Below, piece by piece: positions 8,637 through 15,479 of a stretch of 51,061 bases of DNA. The DNA comes from Bacillota bacterium (GTDB taxonomy: Bacteria; Bacillota; Clostridia; Oscillospirales; Ruminococcaceae). The DNA lies in assembly GCA_023443315.1 (NCBI GenBank), contig JAEZVA010000035.1, forward strand, positions 1-51,061, in the 5' to 3' direction. Position 1 is the stretch's first letter. The number at the start of each line of letters is the position of its first letter. The notes beneath the pieces were generated by a model, which saw nothing but the letters and a program-made list of their open reading frames with translations, ran no database searches and was not told the origin of the DNA. Both the position numbers and the translations under genes were made by a program.

Positions 8637-9138
8637 TCTTTGTGTGCTCCTCCTTGTCGGCATTGTACAAGTAAGCCCCATTGATTACAGAGACGACAAT
8701 GACAAAACCGCTTAGAATTGTTAAAGCAGGCAGCGTGAGGGTATGACAATCCATTCGTGTACTACCGCATACTCCAATTAGTACAGTGGGAATTAGGAGC
8801 GCCAAAACGCCGCCGAGCCCAAGCGCAAGGGTTAAACCAAGACGCGCTTGTCTTTTGCGTAGCATTAAAAGCACAAGCCCCCCAACCGCGATTAGCGCGC
8901 CAACGCCAATTTCCGCACGTCCCGTCCAGTGGCACTTCATCGGAGCACTCATAGCGGCGCCCTCGCTCATGTTCTCGGCTGTTTCGTCTCCCATACTCAT
9001 CTTGGGGTTTGCCGTATCCTGCATTGCTTCGCTTTCTGTGGCGCGTACCCCGCAAATTGGGAAGATTGTCTGAGGAGCGACTGCAATTAAGAGACCGAGA
9101 ACAACGAACAGAACTCCTGAAATCACACGGTTTTTCAT
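8593..9138 (-). CDS. DUF4418 family membrane protein
   Basis: About 181 residues with four hydrophobic segments (residues about 5-25, 75-95, 100-125 and 132-155) and short polar loops. Diagnostic DUF4418 elements are the MKCHWTGRAE segment after a Met-rich loop and the later GVCGSTRMDCHT. The paired Cys-His motifs suggest metal, heme or thiol binding at the outer face, but no function is established. Such proteins often neighbour MacB/FtsX transporters, as here. The AAAGGA site abuts the ATG at 9150, so I prefer the ATG at 9138, 12 nt away. The first reading frame after the leader terminator, it is the first structural gene of the nitrogenase-like operon. Its 3' end overlaps the permease start. 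Confidence 0.78.
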   Translation of the reverse strand: MKNRVISGVLFVVLGLLIAVAPQTIFPICGVRATESEAMQDTANPKMSMGDETAENMSEGAAMSAPMKCHWTGRAEIGVGALIAVGGLVLLMLRKRQARLGLTLALGLGGVLALLIPTVLIGVCGSTRMDCHTLTLPALTILSGFVIVVSVINGAYLYNADKEEHTKNETKTADDKPPVGV

Positions 9139-9240
9139 ACAAGCTGTCATTCCTTTCTGTTATGTGGTTTCGGCGTAGCAAAAATTGTGTTTCAGGGTCG
9201 TAAACACAAAACCTGTTGTTTCCTTACAGTGAAATAAAAT

Positions 9241-9272
9241 AAGCACAGTCCGAAAAATTTCGGACTGTGCTT
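9241..9272 (-). terminator. Leader terminator / candidate attenuator of the nitrogenase-like operon
   Basis: A near-perfect hairpin with 15-nt arms (AAGCACAGTCCGAAA and its complement) and a 2-nt centre. On the minus strand it is followed by ATTTTATTTC. It lies between the leader ORF stop (9271-9273, which it overlaps) and the DUF4418 start, inside the transcript predicted from the promoter at 9471-9499. It could stop the leader transcript or read-through from mccA. Confidence 0.75.
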
Positions 9273-9417
9273 AACACAGACACAAAAATTTTATACGGAC
9301 ATCTTGTGTGGTATACAGAACTTGACGCAACAACACATGCGCATCATACACATGCACATAACGTCTGCGCGGCACATTTCGTTCGCTGTAAGAGCATAAT
9401 CTGTACGCATAAAACAT
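9271..9417 (-). CDS. 48-codon leader ORF of the nitrogenase-like operon
   Basis: An ATG ORF preceded by AAGGAG with a 4-nt gap. It encodes 48 residues ending in FLCLC and a TAA stop that overlaps the 5' arm of the terminator at 9241-9272. TGT codons fall at the last and third-last positions, so a ribosome waiting for charged Cys-tRNA would cover the hairpin base. That geometry fits a leader-peptide attenuator. The Cys content (3 of 48) is lower than in the other two leaders, so the case is weaker. The rest of the peptide (Arg/Tyr/Val-rich) has no recognisable domain. Confidence 0.5.
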   Translation of the reverse strand: MFYAYRLCSYSERNVPRRRYVHVYDAHVLLRQVLYTTQDVRIKFLCLC

Positions 9418-9430
9418 CCGTCTCCTTATT

Positions 9431-9465
9431 CATATTAAACATATATAATTTATATGTTTAATATG
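9431..9465. promoter_or_regulatory. Palindromic operator at the nitrogenase-like operon start site
   Basis: Perfect 14-nt arms (CATATTAAACATAT and its complement) separated by 7 nt. It lies immediately downstream of the -10 box at 9471-9476 and so covers the transcription start. It is the most symmetric of four similar dyads in the island (see 11982, 15434 and 17954). A repressor bound here would block initiation. The likely ligand is the Rrf2 protein at 17495-17941. Confidence 0.7.
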
Positions 9466-9470
9466 GTAAT

Positions 9471-9499
9471 ATAGTAGCATCATCACTATAAAAAGTCAA
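9471..9499 (-). promoter_or_regulatory. Promoter of the nitrogenase-like operon
   Basis: TTGACT (9499-9494), a 17-nt spacer, then TACTAT (9476-9471), reading on the minus strand. Predicted transcription starts near 9464, inside the palindromic operator. Confidence 0.7.
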
Positions 9500-9553
9500 T
9501 TGTGGGATTTTATATAGACTTTTCAACATACGGCACTATTTTCGTTTGGAATG

Positions 9554-10465
9554 TCAACCAAAAATATGCTTGCTGAAATAACGGTCTCCTCTGTCGGGGA
9601 TGATAACCACGACAGTTCCAAAATGAACGGTCTGGGCGAGTTTGAATACTGCCGCTAAAGCTGCCCCGGAAGAGGACCCGGCAAATATCCCCTCTGTTTT
9701 AGCCAGGTGTCGAACCTGCTCGATGGCTTCTGCATCGCTGACCTTAATCACCCGATCTACCATACTCATATCCATGGTATCCGCGATAAAATCATTACCA
9801 ATGCCTTCAATTTCATAATCGGCATGCTCTCCGCCACCAATCGTCGAGCCGTAAGGGTCTGCCAAAACGCCTTGAATTTTGGGGTTTTTCTCTTTGAGAT
9901 ATTGCATAACGCCCGAAAAGGTTCCCCCGCTTCCGGCGCCCGCAACCAAATAATCGATATTGCCGTTTAAATCTCGATAGATCTCGGGACCGGTGGTTTC
10001 GTAATGCGCCTTGGGATTGCTTTTGTTCTTAAACTGCTCCAGCGTTATGGAATTGGGAATTTGAGCTCGGAGCTCTTCCGCCTTTTTTGCCGCTCCGAGC
10101 ATCCCGTCCTCCAACGAGGTGTTGATAATTTGTGCACCCAACGCGCGCAGTAAGGTCTGTTTTTCTTCAGAAAATTTAGTCGGCACTGTAAATATCAGAC
10201 GATAACCCCGGTTGAGTGCCGCAAATGCGATGCCAAGCCCGGTATTGCCGGCCGTCGCCTCAATAATGGTGTCCCCCGGTTTTAAATTTCCGCGCTGCTC
10301 GGCGTCCTCAATCATATACTTTCCGATGCGATCCTTAACGCTGCCCGCAGGGTTATACAGCTCAAGTTTTGCGTAGATCTTCAGTTCCTCGGGTAAGCTA
10401 AGGTTCGGCAGCCTAACAAGCGGTGTGTTTCCAATTAGCTCCTGCATGGAGCCATACATACTCAT
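9554..10465 (-). CDS. mccA: Cysteine synthase family protein, probably cystathionine beta-synthase (MccA-like)
   Basis: A 303-residue fold-type II PLP enzyme. K44 in NPAGSVKDRIG is the Schiff-base lysine. The substrate loop reads EATAGNTGLG, whereas classical CysK has a PTSGNTG-type loop. The ATAGNTG form is what I associate with MccA/YrhA-type cystathionine beta-synthases. The C-terminus has GSSSGAAL and DRGDRYFSK. It overlaps the mccB-like gene by 4 nt (ATGA), which supports a MccAB pair converting homocysteine plus serine to cysteine. O-acetylserine sulfhydrylase activity is still possible. A CysK-type protein could also be the partner of a CymR-like Rrf2 regulator. Confidence 0.85.
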   Translation of the reverse strand: MSMYGSMQELIGNTPLVRLPNLSLPEELKIYAKLELYNPAGSVKDRIGKYMIEDAEQRGNLKPGDTIIEATAGNTGLGIAFAALNRGYRLIFTVPTKFSEEKQTLLRALGAQIINTSLEDGMLGAAKKAEELRAQIPNSITLEQFKNKSNPKAHYETTGPEIYRDLNGNIDYLVAGAGSGGTFSGVMQYLKEKNPKIQGVLADPYGSTIGGGEHADYEIEGIGNDFIADTMDMSMVDRVIKVSDAEAIEQVRHLAKTEGIFAGSSSGAALAAVFKLAQTVHFGTVVVIIPDRGDRYFSKHIFG

Positions 10466-11619
10466 AGCTTTGCCCCCTCGATTGCCGTCAATAAGTCCTT
10501 TGCAAGATCCTGCACGTTTTCGATGCCCACCGAAAGCCGAATCAACCCGTCGGTGATGCCTACCTTTTCGTGAATTTCCTTAGGTATCGACGCATGGGTC
10601 ATGCTGGCGGGATGGCAGACGAGCGACTCCACACCACCCAAACTTTCCGCCAACGCAATCAACCGCAGCCCTTCAAAAAACCGATGGATATCGTAGCCCT
10701 CTTTGAGTTCAAACGAGATCATCGCGCCGCCGTTTTTTGCCTGTTTGCTGTTGACATCGTAACCCTGCGAATGAACAAGTCCGGGGTAATATACGGCTTT
10801 TACAGCTTCGTTCTCCTGCAGAAGCTCCGCAAGATTTTCCGCATTCTCTACATGTCGATCCATTCGGATGCCCAATGTTTTTATGCTGCGAATAAGCAAA
10901 AACGAATCAAAGGGTTGCAGCACGCCACCTGTCGCGTTTTGAATAAAGTGCAGACGCTCTGCAAGTTCCTTTGTCTTGACTATCGCAAGTCCCGCAATCA
11001 AGTCGCTGTGCCCACCAAGGTACTTTGTGGCAGAATGAACAACGATATCAGCGCCAAACTCCAATGGGCGTTGGATATAGGGCGTCATAAAGGTGTTGTC
11101 TACTATCAAAAGCGCATTCTTACTTTTTGCCAGTGCGGCGACAGCCGCGATGTCTGTGACGGTTAAAAGGGGATTGGCGGGGCTTTCGACCAATACGGCC
11201 TTCACGTCCGGCGTGAGCGCCTCTTCAAGCGCCGCGAGATCGGTGGTGTCGGCAATGGTATAGGTAAAACCAAAATGCTTAAATACTTTATCCAGCACGC
11301 GGAAGGTTCCCCCGTAAACATTGCTGGAGAGCACGATACGGTCGCCGCTTTGGAATAGACTGAGCACCGCGGTAGTCGCTGCCATGCCCGAAGCAAACGC
11401 AAAGCCTGCTGCTCCGTTTTCCAGCTCGGCGATTAAGGCTTCCAGCGCCTCTCTGGTTGGATTGCCAGTACGGGAGTATTCATAGCCCCTGTTTTTCCCC
11501 AACCCATCCTGCATGTAGGTGGAGGTTTGGTATATCGGGGTATTTACAGCCCCGGTGCGCTCATCGCCATAGATTCCGCCGTGAACCAGCGCCGATTCGA
11601 TGTATGTATAGTGTTTCAA
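10462..11619 (-). CDS. mccB: Cystathionine gamma-lyase/synthase family PLP enzyme (MccB-like)
   Basis: A 385-residue Cys/Met metabolism PLP protein. K199 in SATKYLGGHSD is the cofactor lysine. YSRTGNPTR near residue 48 and FASGMAATT near 75 are family motifs. The family splits lyases (cystathionine to cysteine) from synthases (the reverse direction) by subtle residues. Coupling to a CBS-like gene argues for the lyase, MccB. The start codon is TTG at 11619, supported by GGGAGG 10 nt upstream. Its transcript carries a 54-codon CCRCC leader ORF and a terminator upstream, and its promoter has the shared dyad. Expression is therefore predicted to respond to cysteine. Confidence 0.88.
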   Translation of the reverse strand: MKHYTYIESALVHGGIYGDERTGAVNTPIYQTSTYMQDGLGKNRGYEYSRTGNPTREALEALIAELENGAAGFAFASGMAATTAVLSLFQSGDRIVLSSNVYGGTFRVLDKVFKHFGFTYTIADTTDLAALEEALTPDVKAVLVESPANPLLTVTDIAAVAALAKSKNALLIVDNTFMTPYIQRPLEFGADIVVHSATKYLGGHSDLIAGLAIVKTKELAERLHFIQNATGGVLQPFDSFLLIRSIKTLGIRMDRHVENAENLAELLQENEAVKAVYYPGLVHSQGYDVNSKQAKNGGAMISFELKEGYDIHRFFEGLRLIALAESLGGVESLVCHPASMTHASIPKEIHEKVGITDGLIRLSVGIENVQDLAKDLLTAIEGAKL

Positions 11620-11649
11620 AACTTCTATTCCTCCCTAACGTCAAATAAT

Positions 11650-11702
11650 AAAAAACGCCTTCGTCTTAAAACTTCCTCTAAAAGCGCCAAAGACCAAAAG
11701 CG
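11650..11702 (-). terminator. Candidate attenuator terminator before mccB
   Basis: On the minus strand CGCTTT and GTCTT pair with AAGAC and AAGGCG (one G-U pair and a small bulge). A run of six T and a T-rich tail follow. It lies between the CCRCC leader ORF and the mccB ribosome binding site, so it must act within the leader transcript. The stem is longer-looped and weaker than that at 15226-15262. Confidence 0.5.
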
Positions 11703-11803
11703 GTTTAACAAACAACGGTGATATCCTTCTTCTATCGTAAACAGAGCAAATTAGCTTTAACAATGTCCGATTAAAATCGAGTAAAAGCTTGCAGTTATGA
11801 CCT

Positions 11804-11968
11804 TTACGAAGATTTATGATAGACAATATAAGTTAATTTGATGTTGAACAGCCTAGCGTTCGGATTCTCATCGTACCGCGTGCAACAGCGACAACAATCC
11901 CCATCGTTTTTATGCGGAGGTCGCCCTACTGATTGCTGATAGCTTTCCCGAACAAAATAGGTGTTCAC
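11804..11968 (-). CDS. 54-codon Cys-rich leader ORF of mccBA (contains CCRCC)
   Basis: A GTG start at 11968 with AGGAG 7 nt upstream. The ORF encodes 54 residues with four cysteines packed as DCCRCCT at residues 24-30 (codons TGT TGT CGC TGT TGC), followed by a TAA at 11804. Clustered codons for the end product are the signature of leader-peptide attenuation. A terminator-like stem lies 100 nt further on, before mccB. The peptide has no other recognisable feature and no signal or membrane segment. Confidence 0.7.
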   Translation of the reverse strand: MNTYFVRESYQQSVGRPPHKNDGDCCRCCTRYDENPNARLFNIKLTYIVYHKSS

Positions 11969-11981
11969 TGTAATTCTCCTT

Positions 11982-12010
11982 TTAATTTATATAATATATA
12001 TATGCTTACT
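11982..12010. promoter_or_regulatory. Shared dyad at the mccBA promoter
   Basis: On the minus strand AAGCATAT, 7 nt, ATATAAATT. It has the same CATAT-N7-ATA core as the other three dyads of the island. It begins 3 nt after a -10-like TATAGT (12013-12008). No good -35 was found at 16-18 nt, so the promoter may need an activator or be weak. Confidence 0.55.
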
Positions 12011-12071
12011 ATACTTTATTTGCCTTTGTTTTATTGTACATTTAAGCTTAAAATTAGCTTTTTTATAAAAG

Positions 12072-12101
12072 GAGCTGTTGCTGCGGGTGCTGCAACAGCT
12101 C
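12072..12101 (-). terminator. Terminator of luxS-metNIQ
   Basis: Ten-nt arms GAGCTGTTGC and its complement with a 10-nt loop, followed on the minus strand by CTTTTATAAAAA. It lies 30 nt after the metQ stop. Confidence 0.8.
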
Positions 12102-12132
12102 AGCCGGGACTAAAACCAAAGTGTTTAATTGC

Positions 12133-12999
12133 TTAGCTCAGTTTTGCGGGGATAACCGCTCCGTTGTACTTTTCTTCAATAAACTTACGTGTTTCATCCG
12201 ATTGTAAAGCCTTTACAAGGGCAAGAATCGCGGGGTTTTGCTGGTCTTCCTCCCGAACGGCGATAATGTTGGCATAGGGGCTATCTCCACCCTCGCTGAA
12301 CAGCTTGTGAGAGGTTAGTTTCGCCTCAAGCGCCCTGTTGGTATTGGTGATAAAGAAGTCGTAATCATCCTTAGTCGGTATAATCTGCGCCGCGTCGATC
12401 TCAATAATCTTTATAGGTCGCAGGTATTCGGTTACGTCCTCCAAAGAGGCGGTCAGTGAGGTCGCGGTAGCCTCGTTGAGCTTGATAAAGCCGTTCTCTG
12501 CTAAGATACGCAGGGCGCGGTACTCGTTGGTGGGATTGTTGGGAACGGCGACCACCGCATTGTCGTGAATCTTGTCGGTGCTGTCGTACTGATCGGAATA
12601 AGCGGTGATGGGCTCTACATGGATATCACCGACGTTATAAAGCTTGGTGCTGCTCGTTTCATTATAGGAGCTGAGATATGGGTAGTGCTGGAAGAAGTTG
12701 AAATCCGCCTCACCTTTTGCCGTTCTTTCGTTGGTGGTTTCGTCTGCGGCTGTGGCGACCAGTTCAATCTCTATGCCCTGTGCGGCAAGGATCGGTCTAA
12801 CAAACTCAATCAGTTCCGAATGGGGAACAAGGTCAACGATACCTCTAATAACCACAGTTTCTGGGGTGCTATCTTGACTGTCGGGGGTTTCGGATGACGG
12901 TGCGCTGGGGGATGGGGAAGGTGTGCTAGCGCATCCTGTTGCTATGCCTAGGGTCAAAAGCGCCACCGTGATTAGGGATAGAATTTTTACTGTTTTCAT
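12133..12999 (-). CDS. metQ: D/L-methionine ABC transporter substrate-binding lipoprotein
   Basis: A 288-residue NlpA/MetQ family lipoprotein. A signal peptide ends in the lipobox GIATGCAS, and a Ser/Pro-rich linker follows. The binding domain contains DLVPHSELIEFVRP, FNFFQHYPYL and AVPNNPTNEYRAL, all characteristic of MetQ. It should capture methionine or related thioethers at the cell surface for MetNI. It lies 20 nt downstream of metI, with AAGGAG 9 nt before the start. It is the last gene of the luxS-metNIQ operon, followed by a terminator at 12072-12101. NlpA proteins can also bind cystine-related ligands. Confidence 0.92.
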   Translation of the reverse strand: MKTVKILSLITVALLTLGIATGCASTPSPSPSAPSSETPDSQDSTPETVVIRGIVDLVPHSELIEFVRPILAAQGIEIELVATAADETTNERTAKGEADFNFFQHYPYLSSYNETSSTKLYNVGDIHVEPITAYSDQYDSTDKIHDNAVVAVPNNPTNEYRALRILAENGFIKLNEATATSLTASLEDVTEYLRPIKIIEIDAAQIIPTKDDYDFFITNTNRALEAKLTSHKLFSEGGDSPYANIIAVREEDQQNPAILALVKALQSDETRKFIEEKYNGAVIPAKLS

Positions 13000-13019
13000 T
13001 GGTTTACTCTCCTTTTTCG

Positions 13020-13730
13020 CTACACTAAATTTCTTTTTTTAAGGATCTGCCTCGAGGTAAAGTCGCCCAAAAACTGAACTATTTGAACCAGAATAATCAG
13101 CACATACACCGCCGCAAAAAGCACGTCATGCTGAAAACGCTGGTAACCAAATCGAACTGCGATGTCTCCTATGCCGCCTGCACCGAACATCCCGGCAAGC
13201 GCGGTCATCGAGATGATGGTAATTACCGCAACGGTAAAGCCGCGAATAAGGGAGGGAATCGTCTCTGGCAAAAGGATTCGAACAACAATCTGCAGGTTTG
13301 TGCTGCCGATTGATTTTGCCGCCTCAACCTTGCCCTTATCAATTTCAAGCAGGCTGCTCTCCACAATACGCGCATACATCGGGATACAGCTTGCTGCAAT
13401 GGCAATAATACAGGCATCCGTGCCGTATGACCGACCGAATATCAGACGCGCCACCGGTATCATCAAAATAATCATAATCATCTGCGGTAACGACCGCAAA
13501 ACGTTGATAAGCCAGCCGGATGCGGTGTACAGCGCCTTGATCGGAAGCAGACCGTTCGGATTGGTCACGGTCATCAGTACCCCTAAAATCAACCCCAAAA
13601 CCACCATGATGGCAGCGGAAAGGCTCGTCATGTACAGCGTCTCAACAGTCGCAGGCAGAATTCTCTGCCAAACCTCTGGTGCAAAGGATCCTTTTATGAT
13701 TTCCCACAGCGGGGTGTTCATCAAACTCAT
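13020..13730 (-). CDS. metI: D/L-methionine ABC transporter permease
   Basis: A 236-residue inner-membrane permease of the methionine uptake (MUT) family, with about five transmembrane segments. The EAA-type loop for contact with MetN is EAAKSIGSTNLQIVVRILLPE near residue 145, with the usual conserved Gly. The start at ATG 13730 is set by GGAGG 7 nt upstream. A longer reading frame extends into metN but lacks a ribosome binding site. It lies between metN (46-nt gap) and metQ (20-nt gap), completing a standard MetNIQ importer. Confidence 0.92.
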   Translation of the reverse strand: MSLMNTPLWEIIKGSFAPEVWQRILPATVETLYMTSLSAAIMVVLGLILGVLMTVTNPNGLLPIKALYTASGWLINVLRSLPQMIMIILMIPVARLIFGRSYGTDACIIAIAASCIPMYARIVESSLLEIDKGKVEAAKSIGSTNLQIVVRILLPETIPSLIRGFTVAVITIISMTALAGMFGAGGIGDIAVRFGYQRFQHDVLFAAVYVLIILVQIVQFLGDFTSRQILKKRNLV

Positions 13731-13776
13731 GCCATCACCTCCAACATATCGATTGTGCATTGCCGTGGTGTTATCG

Positions 13777-14568
13777 TCATATTCCACCGCCGTCCGCAAC
13801 GCTTATCGCTGTTTTTTGAAACTCGAAGAACACCTTGGCAAACAACTCGCCTGTTCTGCTGAGGGGGTTGCCAAACACCTCGTTTACGATACCCGATTCA
13901 ATAATCACGCCGTCCTCAAGAACGGCCATTCGCTCACAGGTATACTTAATGGCGTCCAACTCATGGGTAATCATCATGATTGTGATGCCGGTTGATTTGT
14001 TAATCTGTTTTAGCAGATCAAGTATCTGCAGGGTGGTTTGCGGGTCAAGCGCACTGGTCGCCTCATCGCTTAGCAAAACGTTTGGGTTGTTTACCAAAGC
14101 CCTTGCGATACCCACACGCTGCTTCTGTCCGCCGGACAATCCGCCGGGATACGCCTTGAGCTTATCCGAAAGTCCAACCAGCTCTGCCGTCTCCAAAACC
14201 CGCTGTTTGATTTGAGCCTTGGGTACACCGCTTATTTCAAGCGGATAGGCTATATTTTTATATACGGTTTTTGCCTCGAACAGGTTAAACGTCTGAAAGA
14301 TCATTCCGATTTTGCGGCGTTCTTTCAACAGCTCTCTGGTTGGCAGCTTTAGGATATCAACACCGTCAACCAAGATCTCTCCACTATCCGGCGTTTCCAA
14401 TCGGTTCACACAGCGTGCCAGAGTGGATTTACCCGCGCCGCTGAAGCCGATAATGCCAAAGATCTCCCCTTTACTCACAGAAAGGTTTACCCCTCTTAAA
14501 ACCTTCAGCGGCGTGCTGTGCGTGATATAGGTCTTATGCAGGTCGGTAATCTTTATGTACTCATCCAT
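13777..14568 (-). CDS. metN: D/L-methionine ABC transporter ATP-binding protein
   Basis: A 263-residue ATPase with Walker A GFSGAGKST, signature LSGGQKQRVGIARAL and Walker B LLSDEATSALDP, which is typical of MetN. It lacks the long C-terminal NIL regulatory domain found in larger MetN proteins (about 340 residues), so the usual substrate trans-inhibition may be missing or altered. It follows luxS by 116 nt. There is only a weak site directly before the ATG. A stronger AAAGGAG lies further up, with a hairpin in between (see 14578-14612). Confidence 0.92.
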   Translation of the reverse strand: MDEYIKITDLHKTYITHSTPLKVLRGVNLSVSKGEIFGIIGFSGAGKSTLARCVNRLETPDSGEILVDGVDILKLPTRELLKERRKIGMIFQTFNLFEAKTVYKNIAYPLEISGVPKAQIKQRVLETAELVGLSDKLKAYPGGLSGGQKQRVGIARALVNNPNVLLSDEATSALDPQTTLQILDLLKQINKSTGITIMMITHELDAIKYTCERMAVLEDGVIIESGIVNEVFGNPLSRTGELFAKVFFEFQKTAISVADGGGI

Positions 14569-14577
14569 ATCTCAGCT

Positions 14578-14612
14578 GCGGTACAGCTTCTTTGCAAGAC
14601 GAATGCGCTGTA
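14578..14612 (-). repeat. Stem-loop between a strong ribosome binding site and metN
   Basis: Eight-nt arms GGTACAGC and GCTGTACC enclose 19 nt. AAAGGAGA lies just 5' of the stem and the metN ATG about 10 nt 3' of it. If folded, the hairpin would bring the ribosome binding site near the start codon. Nothing comparable is seen at the other genes. Confidence 0.4.
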
Positions 14613-14684
14613 CCTCTCCTTTCCCAAAAACATACCCATCGCTGTCTTGACTCTCCACCTCCGAACGCCCCCGCCTAGCAGCTT

Positions 14685-15155
14685 TTATACTGCTTTACCG
14701 CCGCGTCGGAACGGATCGATCCCAATTCCTTGTTCCAAAACCTGTTTTGCATACTCCTTTGCCGAAAACAGAGAATGGTCTTTATAGTTTCCACATTCCT
14801 TTGCCGTTGCGGCAGGGACGTCCGTCTGTTCGAGTATCCTTTGCAGCGCATTCTCCAATGCGTTTACAATCTCGCTGACGGGGTGTTCATCCCATACCAC
14901 CAGATAAAACCCGGTACGGCACCCCATCGGCGAAATGTCAATTAACCCATTTATCTTCTCCCGCAAATAAATGGATAGAAAATGCTCGAGCGTGTGCAGA
15001 GCGGCAGTGGAGATTGCATCCGAATTGGGCTGAACAAAGCGTAGGTCAAATTTTTGAACGGTTGCGCCCTGCCCGTTATGCTCTACGCCTGCAACACGGA
15101 CATACGGCGCCTTTACGATGGTGTGATCCAGCTCAAAGCTTTCTACCTTAGTCAT
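14685..15155 (-). CDS. luxS: S-ribosylhomocysteine lyase
   Basis: A 156-residue LuxS, the normal length. The metal-binding HTLEH motif supplies H54, E57 and H58, and C121 in ECGNYKDH is the third ligand. FDLRFVQPN and MGCRTGFYL are also diagnostic. It splits S-ribosylhomocysteine into homocysteine and DPD, the AI-2 precursor, so it supplies homocysteine to the MccAB pathway. It is the first structural gene of an operon with metNIQ. Upstream lie a terminator and a Met/Cys leader ORF. The ribosome binding site is poor (GATGGG). I read the metabolic role as primary here, and signalling is not excluded. Confidence 0.95.
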   Translation of the reverse strand: MTKVESFELDHTIVKAPYVRVAGVEHNGQGATVQKFDLRFVQPNSDAISTAALHTLEHFLSIYLREKINGLIDISPMGCRTGFYLVVWDEHPVSEIVNALENALQRILEQTDVPAATAKECGNYKDHSLFSAKEYAKQVLEQGIGIDPFRRGGKAV

Positions 15156-15225
15156 ACAATACCGTACCCATCTTTCTTGAATAATTAGTTTTTAACAGTC
15201 TGTTCGTTTGTTTGTTGCCAACATA

Positions 15226-15262
15226 AAAAGCAGCCGGGATATTTCTAATCCCGACTGCTTTT
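15226..15262 (-). terminator. Attenuator terminator before luxS
   Basis: Fifteen-nt arms (AAAAGCAGTCGGGAT pairing with ATCCCGGCTGCTTTT, one G-U pair) around a 7-nt loop, followed by TTTTTATG on the minus strand. It starts 22 nt after the leader ORF stop and about 70 nt before luxS. Since promoter, leader ORF and luxS are co-directional, it must terminate the leader transcript unless relieved. Confidence 0.8.
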
Positions 15263-15283
15263 AAAGCATTCACAAGAATAGAT

Positions 15284-15397
15284 CTATCCGCTAGAGTTTT
15301 GATTGTTGCACATAGCACAACAAGGCATACAAAAAACCTGCATACCCATAGCGGAACAAGGCATTGAATATACTGCAAACACTTTGCTTGGCATCAT
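15284..15397 (-). CDS. 37-residue Met/Cys-rich leader peptide of luxS-metNIQ
   Basis: An ATG at 15397 with GGGAG 6 nt upstream, and a TAG at 15284. The 37-residue product has seven Met and five Cys. The densest stretch is FCMPCCAMC at residues 22-30, followed by a short NNQNSSG tail. A small hairpin (TTGTTG/CAACAA, 15323-15303) spans these codons, and a strong terminator follows the stop. This is the textbook order for amino-acid attenuation: control codons, stop, terminator, structural gene. It predicts read-through when charged Met- or Cys-tRNA is scarce. A different, longer frame across the terminator was rejected. Confidence 0.8.
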   Translation of the reverse strand: MMPSKVFAVYSMPCSAMGMQVFCMPCCAMCNNQNSSG

Positions 15398-15433
15398 TGT
15401 GCTCTCCCTTCTAGCCGACTGGTCGTTTAAAGC

Positions 15434-15462
15434 GTATTAAACCTATAGACATAATATGCATT
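15434..15462. promoter_or_regulatory. Shared dyad overlapping the luxS promoter
   Basis: On the minus strand AATGCATAT, 7 nt, ATAGGTTTAATAC. It has the same CATAT-N7-ATA core and the same right-hand GTTTAAT as the dyad at 9431-9465. It overlaps the -10 box. Confidence 0.6.
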
Positions 15463-15479
15463 ATTGTTTTAAATGTCAA
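15451..15479 (-). promoter_or_regulatory. Promoter of luxS-metNIQ
   Basis: TTGACA (15479-15474), 17 nt, TATTAT (15456-15451) on the minus strand. It precedes the Met/Cys leader ORF. Confidence 0.75.

Noticed and set aside
11641..11826. 61-residue frame between the CCRCC leader and mccB
   Set aside because: No ribosome binding site, and it spans the terminator-like stem. The region is better read as untranslated leader.
15148..15378. 76-residue frame overlapping the luxS leader, rich in Cys and hydrophobic residues
   Set aside because: It begins inside the leader ORF in another frame, lacks its own ribosome binding site and reads straight through the terminator into luxS. The 37-residue ORF explains the region better.
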